Shown in pieces: positions 25,827 through 34,947 of a DNA stretch of 64,000 bases. Both the position numbers and the translations under genes were made by a program. How positions within the stretch are numbered: position 1 is the first letter of the stretch; each line of letters starts with the position of its first letter. This DNA is from Streptosporangium subroseum. GTDB lineage: Bacteria; Actinomycetota; Actinomycetes; Streptosporangiales; Streptosporangiaceae. Where the stretch lies: assembly GCF_900188345.1 (NCBI RefSeq), contig NZ_FZOD01000015.1:113248-177247 (forward strand), written 5' to 3'. The notes under the pieces were generated by a model. It was not told the origin of the DNA and made no database searches. It was given only the letters and a program-made list of their open reading frames with translations.

Positions 25827-26621
25827 ATGACGACTCGTAGAGCGGTGCTGGCCGGATCCGCCGCAGTCGTGACCGGCGCTCTGCTCGGAACCCCCGCGGC
25901 GCAGGCACACCCCCGGCCGGAAGCCGAGCCCAAACCCACCGTGGTGCTCGTGCACGGCGCGTTCGCCGACGCCTCCGGCTGGAACGACGTCGCCGCCCGG
26001 CTCATCCGAGAGGGCTACCCGGTCATCGCCCCGGCGAACCCGTTGCGCAGCGTGGCCACCGACTCCGCCTACCTGGCCGGCATCCTCGCCACGCTCAGCG
26101 GCCCGATCGTGCTCGCCGCGCACTCCTACGGCGGGATCGTCGTCACGAACGCCGCGACCGGCAACCCGAACGTGAAAGCGCTGGTCTACGTGGCCGCGTT
26201 CGCCCCCGACGAGGGTGAGACGCTGCTGGGCCTGCAGACGAAGTACCCGGGAAGCAAGCTCAATGAGGCGGCGCTGGACTTCCGTCCCTACGGTGAGAAC
26301 CTCGTCGACGGATACATCAAGAAGGAGGTCTTCCGCGGCGTCTTCGCCGGCGACGTGCCGAAGGCGACCACCGACCTGATGTGGGCCGGCCAGCGTCCCG
26401 CTGACGCGCGCACGCTCGGGGAGCCGTCCGGTGCCCCGGCGTGGAAGACCGTTCCCTCCTACTACCTCGTCGCCCGCGACGACCAGGTGCTCCCCGCCGC
26501 GGCGCAGCGGTTCATGGCGCGGCGGGCCGGGTCGCAGGTCCGCGAGGTCGGCGCCTCACACGTCGCGATGATCTCGCAGCCCGCCGTGACGGCCGACCTC
26601 ATCAAGCGCGCCGCGCGCTGA
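25827..26621 (+). CDS. Secreted alpha/beta hydrolase (Tat-type signal)
   Basis: The N-terminus MTTRRAVLAGSAAVVTG has a twin-arginine-like signal ending near AQAH. The hydrolase fold begins at PTVVLVHGAFADASGWNDVA with the oxyanion HG; the nucleophile Ser is in LAAHSYGGIVV; Asp is likely in LVARDDQVLPAA; the His is in VGASHVAMISQP. Such short (about 240 residues) hydrolases without a large lid are often esterases or lactonase-like enzymes. AAAGG lies about 10 bases before the ATG. It is followed after 78 bases by an MFS exporter, possibly one operon. Substrate unknown. Confidence 0.88.
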   Translation: MTTRRAVLAGSAAVVTGALLGTPAAQAHPRPEAEPKPTVVLVHGAFADASGWNDVAARLIREGYPVIAPANPLRSVATDSAYLAGILATLSGPIVLAAHSYGGIVVTNAATGNPNVKALVYVAAFAPDEGETLLGLQTKYPGSKLNEAALDFRPYGENLVDGYIKKEVFRGVFAGDVPKATTDLMWAGQRPADARTLGEPSGAPAWKTVPSYYLVARDDQVLPAAAQRFMARRAGSQVREVGASHVAMISQPAVTADLIKRAAR

Positions 26622-26699
26622 CACCACGAAGCAGACGGCGGTGTTCGGTCCCGCACCGGCACGTACGCCGTTCGGCTGATTCTCCAAAGGAACAGGACG

Positions 26700-27965
26700 A
26701 TGCATCAGCGTGCATACGAAGGCCAGTGCACTGCCGAGGAGAAACGGCACACCTCCTCGCGGACGCCCATCAGCAATCCGAAGCTGACATTGTTCGCACT
26801 GGCGCTGGGTACCTTCGCGATCGGCACCGGCGAGTTCGGGAGCAACGGCATCATCCAGCTGTTCGCGTCCGACCTGAACGTGTCGATCCCGGTCGCCACA
26901 TACGCGATCACCGCGTACGCCTTCGGGGTGGTGATCGGCTCTCCGGCGATCATCCTGCTCGCCGCCCGGGTCAACCGGCGCACGCTGCTGCTCGGCCTGA
27001 TCGTGCTCTTCCTGGTCGGCAACGGGCTCTCCGCGCTGGCGCCGAACATCGCGCTGCTCGTCGTCTTCCGGTTCGTCGCCGGCAGCGTGCAGGGTGCGTT
27101 CTTCGGCGCCGGGGCCGTCGTCGCCGCGTATGTGTACGGCCCGGGCAAGGGTGGAAAGGCGTTCGCCACGGTGATGGGAGGACTCACCGTCGCCACCATC
27201 GCCGGGTCACCGCTCGGCACCCTCATCGGCCAGCACACCGGCTGGCGCTCCATGTACTGGACCGTGGTCGCCGTCGGCCTGCTCGCCGGCGCCGCCCTGG
27301 TGACCTGGCTGCCCCGCACCGACGACCTGCACGGCAGCTCCATCAGGAACGAGCTGAACGGCCTCCGCCGGCTCAACGTCTGGCTGATGGTCACCGTCGC
27401 AGCGCTCGGCATCTCCAGCATCTTCGCCGTCTACACGTTCATCGGCCCCTTCGTCACCGACGCGGCGCTGCGGGACGCCGCGTTCATCCCGATCGCACTC
27501 GCCGTCTTCGGCCTCGGCATGGCAGTCGGCAACCATCTCGGCGGACGCGTCGCCGACCGATACGAGCACCGCGGTCTGACCTGGGGTTATGGCGGTGTCC
27601 TGGTGCTCCTGGCGCTGATCGGTGTGGCCGGCGGCAACCTGCTGGTCCTGCTGCCCTGCCTGTTCGGCGTCGGCGTGACCATGATGTTCGCGATCCCCAC
27701 CATCCAGGTCCGGTTGACCGGTTTCGCGCCGGATGCCCCGACCCTGATGGGCGCGCTCAACCTCGCCGCCCTCAACCTGGCCAACTCTCTCGGCGCGATC
27801 GGCGGCGCGGTCACCATCGAGGCCGGCTGGGGAACCCTGTCCACCGTCTGGGCCGGTTTCGCTCTCACCACCGCCGGTCTGCTCCTGTACGGCGTGACCG
27901 TCGCCCGGGTGAAGCCCGCGTCCAATCCCGCTTCCCATCTGAGCGCCGCTCGACCAGCGTTGTAG
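26700..27965 (+). CDS. MFS exporter of the DHA1 (AraJ/Cmx-like) class
   Basis: A 421-residue transporter with twelve hydrophobic segments after a ~28-residue hydrophilic head. Typical signatures: FAIGTGEFGSNGIIQLFA in helix 1, ARVNRRTLLLGLIVLF (motif A region), FVAGSVQGAFFGAGAVVAA and the motif C-like GGLTVATIAGSPLGTLIG. This class includes arabinose and chloramphenicol/drug effluxers. The ATG has AAAGGAAC upstream. The same class of transporter is represented by a broken copy at 47.7-47.9 kb. Substrate cannot be told from sequence. Confidence 0.88.
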   Translation: MHQRAYEGQCTAEEKRHTSSRTPISNPKLTLFALALGTFAIGTGEFGSNGIIQLFASDLNVSIPVATYAITAYAFGVVIGSPAIILLAARVNRRTLLLGLIVLFLVGNGLSALAPNIALLVVFRFVAGSVQGAFFGAGAVVAAYVYGPGKGGKAFATVMGGLTVATIAGSPLGTLIGQHTGWRSMYWTVVAVGLLAGAALVTWLPRTDDLHGSSIRNELNGLRRLNVWLMVTVAALGISSIFAVYTFIGPFVTDAALRDAAFIPIALAVFGLGMAVGNHLGGRVADRYEHRGLTWGYGGVLVLLALIGVAGGNLLVLLPCLFGVGVTMMFAIPTIQVRLTGFAPDAPTLMGALNLAALNLANSLGAIGGAVTIEAGWGTLSTVWAGFALTTAGLLLYGVTVARVKPASNPASHLSAARPAL

Positions 27966-28004
27966 CGGAAGATCCATTCTGGTCCGGTGCCACGGAGGAA
28001 CCAC

Positions 28005-29627
28005 GTGAACGACGGTGCGGCGCGGCGCGGGCCGGTCCTGGACGACGAGCAGTTCCGCCGGCTCGCCGAGTACGGCGAGGTGGAGCACGCCGGGACCGGC
28101 CGGGATCTGTACGCGTCCGGCGACGACTTCTACGACTTCTTCCTGCTCCTGACGGCGACCGTGGACATCGTCCGGGACGCGACGGCGATCGAGCCGGAGC
28201 GTCTGGTCTACCGGGGTGGCCCCGGAGACTTCCTCGGCGAGCTCAACCTGCTGACCGGCCAGCATGTCTACCTGACCGCTCGGGTGGTGTCCGCCGGGAC
28301 GGTCGTCCGGATCGGGGCGGTGAACCTGCGCCGGGTCCTCGCCGAACAGGACGACATCGCCGACCTGTTGCTCGCGGCGTTCCGGGAACGGCGCGAGGTC
28401 ATCCGCTCGGCTGCCGGCAGCGCCTTGGAGATCATCGGCCGGCCGGACGCCGCGGAGACCCTCGAACTGCGCACCTACCTGACGCAGATGCTCCTGCCGC
28501 ATTCCTGGCGCAGCGCGACCTCGCACCCCGGGCGATCGCTGATGGCGGCGACCGGGCTCACGGTGGACGACCTTCCGGCGGCGATCGTCCACGGTTCGGT
28601 GCTGCGGCGCGCGACGCCAGGAACGGTCGCGAAGACGCTCGGCCTCACCTACCGGGCCGACGGGCGTCCGGTCGACCTCGTCGTGGTGGGCGCCGGCCCG
28701 GCGGGTCTGGCCGCCGCCGTGTACGGGGCGTCCGAGGGCCTCGTCACCGTGCTCCTGGACCAGAGCGGGCTCGGCGGCCAGGCCGCCAAGAGCGCCCGCA
28801 TCGAGAACTACCTGGGCTTCCCGCAGGGGGTCAGCGGCGCGGACCTGACCCGTCTGGCGATGGTCCAGGCGCTCAAGTTCGGCGTACGGATCCACTCGCC
28901 CTGTGCGGTGGCGGGCCTCGATCTCTCCGACGATCGACGGCCGGTCGTCCTGCTGGAGGACGGCGTGCGCATTCGGTGCCGCGCGGTGATCGCCGCTACC
29001 GGGGCGCGCTACCGGCGTCTCGACATCCCGCGATGGGCGACGTTCGAGCAGGCCGGCTGCATCCGGTACGCGGCGACCGAGATGGACGTCCGCGGCTATG
29101 AGGATCAGCCGGTGACGGTCGTCGGGGGCGCCAACTCGGCCGGGCAGGCGGCCCTGTCCCTTGCCGCCCGCGGTGCGGCGGTGGATTTGATCATCCGCGG
29201 CCACGACCTCGGAACGCGGATGTCGTCCTACCTGACCGACCGAATCCGTGCGCACTCCCGGATCCGGGTCCACACCGGCAGCACCGTCCGCGAGCTGGCC
29301 GGCGACGACACTCTCACCTCGATCGTCGTCGAGAGGCCGGGTGGGCGGCACGACCGGCTGGCCTGCCACGCACTGTTCTGCTTCGTCGGCGCCGACCCGG
29401 TGTCGGGCTGGCTCGCCGACGTGGCCAAGGCCGACGACGGCTTCATCCTCACGGACGGCCGGCTGCCCGCCGGATCGTCCGACAAGCCCCTGCCGTTCCA
29501 GACGAGCGCACCCCGGGTCTTCGCGGTCGGCGACCTCCGCTCGGGTTCGACAAAACGCGTGGCCACCGCCGTCGGCGATGGCGCGAGCGCGGTCTCCTCC
29601 GTCCACGCGGTACTCGCCGACGACTGA
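28005..29627 (+). CDS. Cyclic nucleotide-binding domain fused to thioredoxin-reductase-like flavoprotein lacking CxxC
   Basis: Residues ~10-130 form a cAMP/CRP-like sensor domain (GGPGDFLGELNLLTGQHVYL is the phosphate-binding cassette region). Residues ~210-530 form a two-dinucleotide flavoprotein of the thioredoxin reductase type: FAD motif LVVVGAGPAGLAAAVYGAS, the GLGGQAAKS segment, NADPH motif VTVVGGANSAGQAALSLA and a C-terminal VFAVGDLRS. The place of the redox CxxC holds CIRYAATEMD, so only one Cys is left and no disulfide can form. GTG at 28005 has GGAGGA five bases before it. It likely oxidises NAD(P)H under control of a nucleotide or other ligand; its electron acceptor is unknown. Confidence 0.85.
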   Translation: MNDGAARRGPVLDDEQFRRLAEYGEVEHAGTGRDLYASGDDFYDFFLLLTATVDIVRDATAIEPERLVYRGGPGDFLGELNLLTGQHVYLTARVVSAGTVVRIGAVNLRRVLAEQDDIADLLLAAFRERREVIRSAAGSALEIIGRPDAAETLELRTYLTQMLLPHSWRSATSHPGRSLMAATGLTVDDLPAAIVHGSVLRRATPGTVAKTLGLTYRADGRPVDLVVVGAGPAGLAAAVYGASEGLVTVLLDQSGLGGQAAKSARIENYLGFPQGVSGADLTRLAMVQALKFGVRIHSPCAVAGLDLSDDRRPVVLLEDGVRIRCRAVIAATGARYRRLDIPRWATFEQAGCIRYAATEMDVRGYEDQPVTVVGGANSAGQAALSLAARGAAVDLIIRGHDLGTRMSSYLTDRIRAHSRIRVHTGSTVRELAGDDTLTSIVVERPGGRHDRLACHALFCFVGADPVSGWLADVAKADDGFILTDGRLPAGSSDKPLPFQTSAPRVFAVGDLRSGSTKRVATAVGDGASAVSSVHAVLADD

Positions 29628-29687
29628 CGCGTGGATCGATCGCCACCGCGGTTTCACCTTCGTCAACACGACCCCGGCCGCGCCGGC

Positions 29688-29710
29688 GATCCCCGGCGGG
29701 GCCGGGGATC
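29688..29710 (+). terminator. Hairpin after the flavoprotein gene
   Basis: GATCCCCGGC and GCCGGGGATC form a perfect 10-bp stem around GGG, 60 bases after the stop codon. Confidence 0.6.
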
Positions 29711-29826
29711 CAGCGCTATGTCACATACCAGGACCAGGCTGATGTCGAACGCATAAAGGATCTTGTCGTCGATACGGACACTCGTGAATATTACGGATGT
29801 TTCCCTAGCTACCCTGGAGGCTCCGC

Positions 29827-31749
29827 TTGCCAAAGTTACGAGCAGTCCTCATCGCCTTCGCCGTGGTCGCGGCGGGCGTCACCCCGGCTCACGCGAGCAC
29901 CGCACCCTCCATCACCGTCAAGCAAGGGCGGACCCAGCCGGTCTTCTCCTATGCCGACGCCGTCCGCGAGCACGTCTACGTCGAGTCGACCGTCGACAGT
30001 GACTCCGACGGGAAGCTGGACCGGGTCCGCGTCGACATCATCAGGCCCAAGGAGTCGAGCCCCAGGCTCAAGGTGCCGGTGATCATCGACGAGAGTCCGT
30101 ACTACGACAACTCCGGTCGTGGCAACGAGGCTGAGCGGAAGGTCTACGACGCAGACGGAAATATCACGAAATTCCCTCTGTTCTATGACAACTACTTCGT
30201 GCCGCGTGGTTACGCGGTCCTCAACGTCGACATGCTCGGCACCACCAAGTCCGAGGGCTGCCCCGACGTCGGCGGACCGGCCGATGTGCTCGGCGGCAAG
30301 GCCGTCATCGACTGGCTGAACGGCCGCGCCACCGCCTATCACGAGGACGGCACGCCCGCGGTCGCGGACTGGACCACCGGCAAGGCCGCGATGATCGGCA
30401 AGTCCTACGACGGCACGCTGGCCAACGCCGTCGCGGCGACCGGCGTGAAGGGACTGGAGACGATCGTCCCGATCTCGGCGATCAGCTCCTGGTACAAGTA
30501 CCAGCGCTCCAACGGCGTGGTCTACAACTTCAACTACATGTCGGGGCTGGGAAACACCGTCGACACCGACCCCGACGCCAAGTGCGCCGCCGTACGGGCG
30601 CGCATGGACGCCGAGGACGGCGACGACACCGGCAACTACAACGCCTTCTGGGCCGAGCGTGACTACATCTCCGGCTCGCTGGCCGATGTCTCCAAGGTGC
30701 ACGCCAGCGTCTTCGCCGTGCACACGGTCAACGACCTCAACGTCAAGCCCGACAACTTCTCCAAGTGGTGGCAGGCCCTGGCCGACAGGAACGTGCCCCG
30801 CAAGATCTGGGTCGGGCAGTACCAGCACGTGGACCCCTTCGACTTCGAGGGACGCCGCGACCTCTGGGTCGACACGCTGCACGGCTGGTTCGACTACTGG
30901 CTGCTCGGCGTGAAGAACGAGATCATGCGCGAGCCCCGCGCCGACGTGCAGACCAGCCTCAACAGCTGGATCACCCAGCGCGACTGGCCGGCACCGCTCG
31001 CCCTGAAGATCCCCTTCCGCCCCGCGGCCGACGGCTCGTTCGGCCTCATCCCCGCCAAGAAGGGACAGACCACCACGTTCACCGACGTCCGTCAGTCCGA
31101 GGACGCGATGGTGGCCGACGTCGGCACGGTCAAGCCGGGGAGGGCGTCCTTCACCACCGGCGCGCTGCCGCTGGACCTGCGTCTGTCCGGCACGCCCGTG
31201 GTGGACCTGCGCGTCGCGCTCGACAAGCCCACCTCGAACCTGACCGCGCTCCTCGTCGACTTCGGCGAGGACACCCGGGTCGACTGGCGGCGCAACCAGG
31301 GCGTCACCACCCTCGACGAGGAGAGCTGCCACGGCGAGAGCACGGCCGCCGACGACGCCTGCTACAAGAAGACCGTCACCAACCTGGCGACCCGTCCGCT
31401 GGAGATCGTCGCCCGCGGCTGGATCGACGTGCAGAACCGCCAGTCGCTCAGCACGTCCTCACCGCTCACGCCGGGGACGTACGGCCAGGTCAAGTGGGAG
31501 ACCCTGCCGCAGGAGTACATCTTCAAGAAGGGCCACAGGCTGGGCCTCGTGATCGCCGGCACCGACTCGACCTACAGCCGCGAGACCGCCACCGGTGCGA
31601 ACGTCACCATCGACCTGTCCCAGAGCAGGGTCCAGATCCCACTGGCGCTCACCCTTCTCACCAGCCGTGACGTGCCGAAGGACACGGCCAGGTGGCAGGG
31701 TCCGCAGCAGCTGAACCTGCCGGTGCCGGAGGAGAACGAGTTCTTCTGA
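29827..31749 (+). CDS. Secreted X-Pro dipeptidyl-peptidase-like S15 peptidase
   Basis: A 22-residue signal peptide (ending THAH/HAS) is followed by the S15 alpha/beta hydrolase. The nucleophile Ser is in AAMIGKSYDGTLANAVA; the Asp and His are expected near VHTVNDLNVKP and GQYQHVDPFD. The C-terminal ~200 residues have the jelly-roll of X-Pro peptidases/acyl hydrolases (PLDLRLSGTPVVDLRVALD). The enzyme would release X-Pro dipeptides outside the cell. The start is TTG with GGAGG seven bases before. A strong terminator follows at 31796. The gene stands alone. Confidence 0.9.
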   Translation: MPKLRAVLIAFAVVAAGVTPAHASTAPSITVKQGRTQPVFSYADAVREHVYVESTVDSDSDGKLDRVRVDIIRPKESSPRLKVPVIIDESPYYDNSGRGNEAERKVYDADGNITKFPLFYDNYFVPRGYAVLNVDMLGTTKSEGCPDVGGPADVLGGKAVIDWLNGRATAYHEDGTPAVADWTTGKAAMIGKSYDGTLANAVAATGVKGLETIVPISAISSWYKYQRSNGVVYNFNYMSGLGNTVDTDPDAKCAAVRARMDAEDGDDTGNYNAFWAERDYISGSLADVSKVHASVFAVHTVNDLNVKPDNFSKWWQALADRNVPRKIWVGQYQHVDPFDFEGRRDLWVDTLHGWFDYWLLGVKNEIMREPRADVQTSLNSWITQRDWPAPLALKIPFRPAADGSFGLIPAKKGQTTTFTDVRQSEDAMVADVGTVKPGRASFTTGALPLDLRLSGTPVVDLRVALDKPTSNLTALLVDFGEDTRVDWRRNQGVTTLDEESCHGESTAADDACYKKTVTNLATRPLEIVARGWIDVQNRQSLSTSSPLTPGTYGQVKWETLPQEYIFKKGHRLGLVIAGTDSTYSRETATGANVTIDLSQSRVQIPLALTLLTSRDVPKDTARWQGPQQLNLPVPEENEFF

Positions 31750-32125
31750 TCCGGAACGACTGACCCGCACGACGATTGACCCGCACGACCTCGCGAAGGC
31801 GTGAGCCCAGCTCAGGCGCTGGGCTCACGCCTTCCCTGGATCGACGTGGCGAGGCTCACAACAACGGCCTCACCCCTGCATGCAAAACTGTGCACACGCT
31901 GGGCTCCATGCGTGCGGGACTCCGCGAGTACGGGCCTTTTTCGCGACGGCGGCAAATCTACGGCGAGATAAGCCGGAAACCGTTCCCCATAACGGGATAC
32001 ACGGGCTTAGTTCTGTTCAAAACAAGCAAAAGTCGCTACTCTCAACGGGACTTGGTCCCCACCGACCGGATTCTTCCGTAGTTAGGTTCCCTTGGCCGGT
32101 GGGCCGTACAGCACGGAGAGCAGAG
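31750..32125. other. Intergenic region between the S15 gene and the copper operon
   Basis: After the terminator at 31796-31833 there is an AT-richer stretch (about 31990-32060, including AGTTCTGTTCAAAACAAG) that probably holds the copC promoter. No gene is seen. Confidence 0.4.
31796..31833 (+). terminator. Long hairpin after the S15 peptidase gene
   Basis: AAGGCGTGAGCCCAGC pairs with GCTGGGCTCACGCCTT, a perfect 16-bp stem with loop TCAGGC, 47 bases after the stop. The outer AAGG/CCTT gives a U-containing tail. Confidence 0.75.
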
Positions 32126-33010
32126 ATGGCGATGGGTCGGTGGCTGGACCGGTTGCTCGTGCTGGTCATCGTCTGCGGCATCGCGTTGGCAGGCCTCGCG
32201 GCGCCCGCGTCCGCGCACGGCCAGCTCGTGCTGTCGACCCCGGCCAAGGACAGCACGGTGTCCGCGCCGATGGAGTCGCTCTCGCTCTACTTCACCGAGA
32301 AGCCCGCCCCGAACGCGTACTTCACGATCACCGCCCCCAGCGGCGTCCGGGTCGATCGGCGCTGGTCACACGGTCAGCCCAAGCGCCTCGACGAGCCGGT
32401 GCAGGAATACACGCTCATCGACGGCGTCTGGGAACCGAACCTCTTCCACACCGGGTTCCCGGCGAAGATCCCTGTCGCCCACTGGCCGGAGAAGGGCCCG
32501 TACGTCGTGCGCTACCAGTCGGTCGCCTCGGACGGGGAAGAGGTCCAGGGCGAGGTCCGGTTCACGTACACGGGCAAGACCTCGGGACCGCCCAAGGGCT
32601 GGGAGGCCCCCACCGACCAGCCCGACCCCGCCCTGCTCGCCGCGCTCGGTCAGGGTGGTCCCACCCCGACCAGGGCGTTCGGGAACGCCACACCTCAGGG
32701 CGCGTCGCCGTCCGCCTCCGTCCCCCAGGCCGGACCCCAGCCCGCGCCGCCGGCCACTCCCCCGCCGGTGCCGGCCGACTCGGGCACCGGCGTGATGGTG
32801 TGGCTGCTGCCCGCCGTCCTCGTCGCCGGTGTGGGCATCATGGTGGTCCGGGCGGCGCGGCGGCCGTCTCCCCAGGGCGCGAACCGGCGAGCTCCCACCG
32901 GGCCGCGGGCGAAGGCAACAAAGACGACGAATACGTCGAAAACACCGCCGGCCCGGCGCACGACCGCACCGCGCCCGGCACAGCGCACCAAGGCTCCCAA
33001 GCGACGTTGA
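32126..33010 (+). CDS. CopC-domain secreted protein with C-terminal membrane anchor
   Basis: A signal peptide ends in ASA, exposing the N-terminal His of HGQLVLSTPAKDSTV, which is the first copper ligand of CopC proteins. The CopC beta-sandwich covers residues ~33-155 (LSLYFTEKPAPNAYF, PYVVRYQSVASDGEEVQG). A Pro-rich linker, one membrane helix (VMVWLLPAVLVAGVGIMVV) and a basic tail of Lys/Arg/Thr/Pro follow. It heads a three-gene unit with a cupredoxin-like lipoprotein (34-base gap) and a polytopic protein. Likely role: binding or delivery of copper at the outer membrane face. ATG at 32126 has GGAG seven bases before. Confidence 0.85.
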   Translation: MAMGRWLDRLLVLVIVCGIALAGLAAPASAHGQLVLSTPAKDSTVSAPMESLSLYFTEKPAPNAYFTITAPSGVRVDRRWSHGQPKRLDEPVQEYTLIDGVWEPNLFHTGFPAKIPVAHWPEKGPYVVRYQSVASDGEEVQGEVRFTYTGKTSGPPKGWEAPTDQPDPALLAALGQGGPTPTRAFGNATPQGASPSASVPQAGPQPAPPATPPPVPADSGTGVMVWLLPAVLVAGVGIMVVRAARRPSPQGANRRAPTGPRAKATKTTNTSKTPPARRTTAPRPAQRTKAPKRR

Positions 33011-33044
33011 CCCGCCGTCCCCACCGCCCCCCAGGAGAACAACC

Positions 33045-33419
33045 ATGACGTTCCTTCATGCCCGATTCCGCCCGTTGCTCGCCGTCCTGGCGCTCGGCAT
33101 GACGCTGCTGATGGCCTCGGCCTGTGGCTCGTCGAGCGCCGCTCCCGGCGCCTCGACGGTCAAGGAGATCACGGTGACCATCGCCGGCAAGACGGTGACG
33201 CCGCCACCGGGACGGGTCGAGGTGGCCAAGGGCCAGACGGTGCGGATCACGGTGACCGGTGACGTGGCCGACGTGGCGCACGTGCACGGCTACGACAAGG
33301 CGGCGGACCTGAAGCCCGGCACGCCGGCGACGATCGAGTTCGTCGCGGACCAGGACGGACTGTTCGAGGTCGAGACCCATGAGACGGGCCTGCAACTGTG
33401 CCAGCTCGTGGTGAGCTAG
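33045..33419 (+). CDS. Cupredoxin-like lipoprotein, 124 residues
   Basis: The signal ends in a lipobox (MASACG), giving a lipid-anchored mature protein of about 97 residues. It has a beta-rich cupredoxin-like pattern: EITVTIAGKTVTPPPGRVEV, KGQTVRITVTGDVADVAHVH, and DGLFEVETHETGLQLCQLVV. His residues in HVHGYD and THETG and one Cys near the end could bind copper, but the usual C-(x)-H-(x)-M loop is not complete, so it may be a non-classical or non-redox member. AGGAG precedes the ATG. It lies between copC and the membrane gene, nine bases before the latter. Confidence 0.75.
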   Translation: MTFLHARFRPLLAVLALGMTLLMASACGSSSAAPGASTVKEITVTIAGKTVTPPPGRVEVAKGQTVRITVTGDVADVAHVHGYDKAADLKPGTPATIEFVADQDGLFEVETHETGLQLCQLVVS

Positions 33420-33428
33420 GCCCGCGGG

Positions 33429-34745
33429 ATGCTACTGGCTCACGGTATCGGCGGTCGCCAGGATCTGCCGATCCCGCTCGCGGCCGCGCTGATCGGCGCG
33501 ATCCTCGCACTGCTGGTGTCGTTCGTGGCGCTCGGCGCGCTGTGGACCGAGCCGCGGCTGGGCGGTGACCTCCGTCGCGGCGGCTCGTTGCCCGCCGTGG
33601 TCCAGCGGGCCGTGTCCTCACCGGCGTGGCCGTGGTTCTGGCGGCTCGCCGGGCTCGTCGCCGCGGCGTACTTCTGCGTGGGCCTGATCTTCGGTCCCGA
33701 CCGGGCCGAGAATCCCACGGCGGGCGTGTTCTACGTCCTGTTCTGGGTCGGCCTGGTGCCGCTGTCGCTGCTGTTCGGCCCGGTGTGGCGTGGCCTCAAC
33801 CCGTTGCGGACACTGCACCTGCTGGCCTGCAAGGGGCTCGGACGTGACCCTCGTCTCGGACTGCGGCCGCTGCCGCCGGGTCTCGGCCACTGGCCCGCCA
33901 CGGTCGGCCTCCTCGCCTTCGTGTGGCTGGAACTCGTCGCTCCCGAGCGGGCCACCCTGCCCGTCATCACGATCTGGCTCGCGGCGTACGCCGTGCTCAT
34001 GCTCGCGGGAGCGGTGGTCTTCGGGTCGCGGTGGTTCGGCCACGCGGACGCGTTCGAGGTCTACAGCGCCCTCGTCGGCAGGCTCGCCCCGGTGGAGAGA
34101 CGTGACGACGGCGTCGTGGCCTGGCGTAACTCACTCGACGGGATGTCCGGGCTCCGGCCGGCGCCCGGGCTGACGGTGCTGGTGGTGGTGCTCCTCGGAT
34201 CCACCATGTACGACAGCCTCTCCAACGCCCCGGTCTGGGTGCGCTTCGTGCAGGAGAGCCTGCTGCCGGCACCGGTCGTGGGGACGGCGGGTCTGTTCGT
34301 CGTCATCGGCCTGGTACTCGCGGCGTACCGCGGCGCGACCGCGCTGGCCGGCCGATGGGGCGCGGCGGAGCCCGGCACGACGGCGGGCGAGCTCGCCCAC
34401 GCGATCGTGCCGATCGCCGTCGGGTACGTGATCGCCCACTACTACTCGCTCTTCCTCCTCGAAGGGCAGCGGACCCTCGCCCTGCTCTCCGACCCGCTGG
34501 ACACCGGCGCCAACTGGCTGGGCACCGCCGGGTGGACCGTCCACGCGGCCGGCACCACCCCCGCCGGAATCGCCGTGCTCCAGGTGACGGTCATCGTCAT
34601 CGGTCACGTGCTCGGCACCGTACTCGCCCACGACCGCGCGCTGGTCCTGTTCCCGCGCCGGACCGCCGTCCTCGGGCAGATCCCCCTGCTGGTGCTGATG
34701 GTGGCCTACACCGTGACGGGCCTGCTCCTCCTCTTCGCGGGCTGA
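33429..34745 (+). CDS. Polytopic membrane protein of the copC operon
   Basis: A 438-residue protein with about ten hydrophobic segments. It starts with LLAHGIGGRQDLPIPLAAAL, has FGPVWRGLNPLRTLHLLACK after the fourth helix, and histidines within or near helices (VGYVIAHYYSLFLLEGQRT; VIVIGHVLGTVLAHDRALVL) that could bind metal or haem. It is not a clear CopD. Its recurrent neighbours in actinomycetes are CopC-like and cupredoxin-like proteins, so a role in copper transport or redox at the membrane is inferred. The gene follows the cupredoxin by nine bases; the ribosome site is weak, which fits translational coupling. Confidence 0.7.
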   Translation: MLLAHGIGGRQDLPIPLAAALIGAILALLVSFVALGALWTEPRLGGDLRRGGSLPAVVQRAVSSPAWPWFWRLAGLVAAAYFCVGLIFGPDRAENPTAGVFYVLFWVGLVPLSLLFGPVWRGLNPLRTLHLLACKGLGRDPRLGLRPLPPGLGHWPATVGLLAFVWLELVAPERATLPVITIWLAAYAVLMLAGAVVFGSRWFGHADAFEVYSALVGRLAPVERRDDGVVAWRNSLDGMSGLRPAPGLTVLVVVLLGSTMYDSLSNAPVWVRFVQESLLPAPVVGTAGLFVVIGLVLAAYRGATALAGRWGAAEPGTTAGELAHAIVPIAVGYVIAHYYSLFLLEGQRTLALLSDPLDTGANWLGTAGWTVHAAGTTPAGIAVLQVTVIVIGHVLGTVLAHDRALVLFPRRTAVLGQIPLLVLMVAYTVTGLLLLFAG

Positions 34746-34947
34746 GCCCCGTCGAGTCTTCGTGAGCCGAGTCCCGTCGAATCGGCCGGCTCGGTGCGTG
34801 CCCGGGTCGATCCGCCGCCGGTCGGCCCGCGCCCGCCGGAACGCCGGTTGAGTACTGACTGCTCATTCGGCGGCGGCACGTCGCCGGAGATGATTCGTGA
34901 CGCCGTTGATGCCGCGCAGGCATCTCCACGTCCGAGTTAGGTGAACG

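Noticed and set aside
27207..29669. 820-codon minus-strand frame opposite the MFS and flavoprotein genes
   Set aside because: Gln/Arg/Gly-rich with no motifs; it spans two well-supported plus-strand genes.
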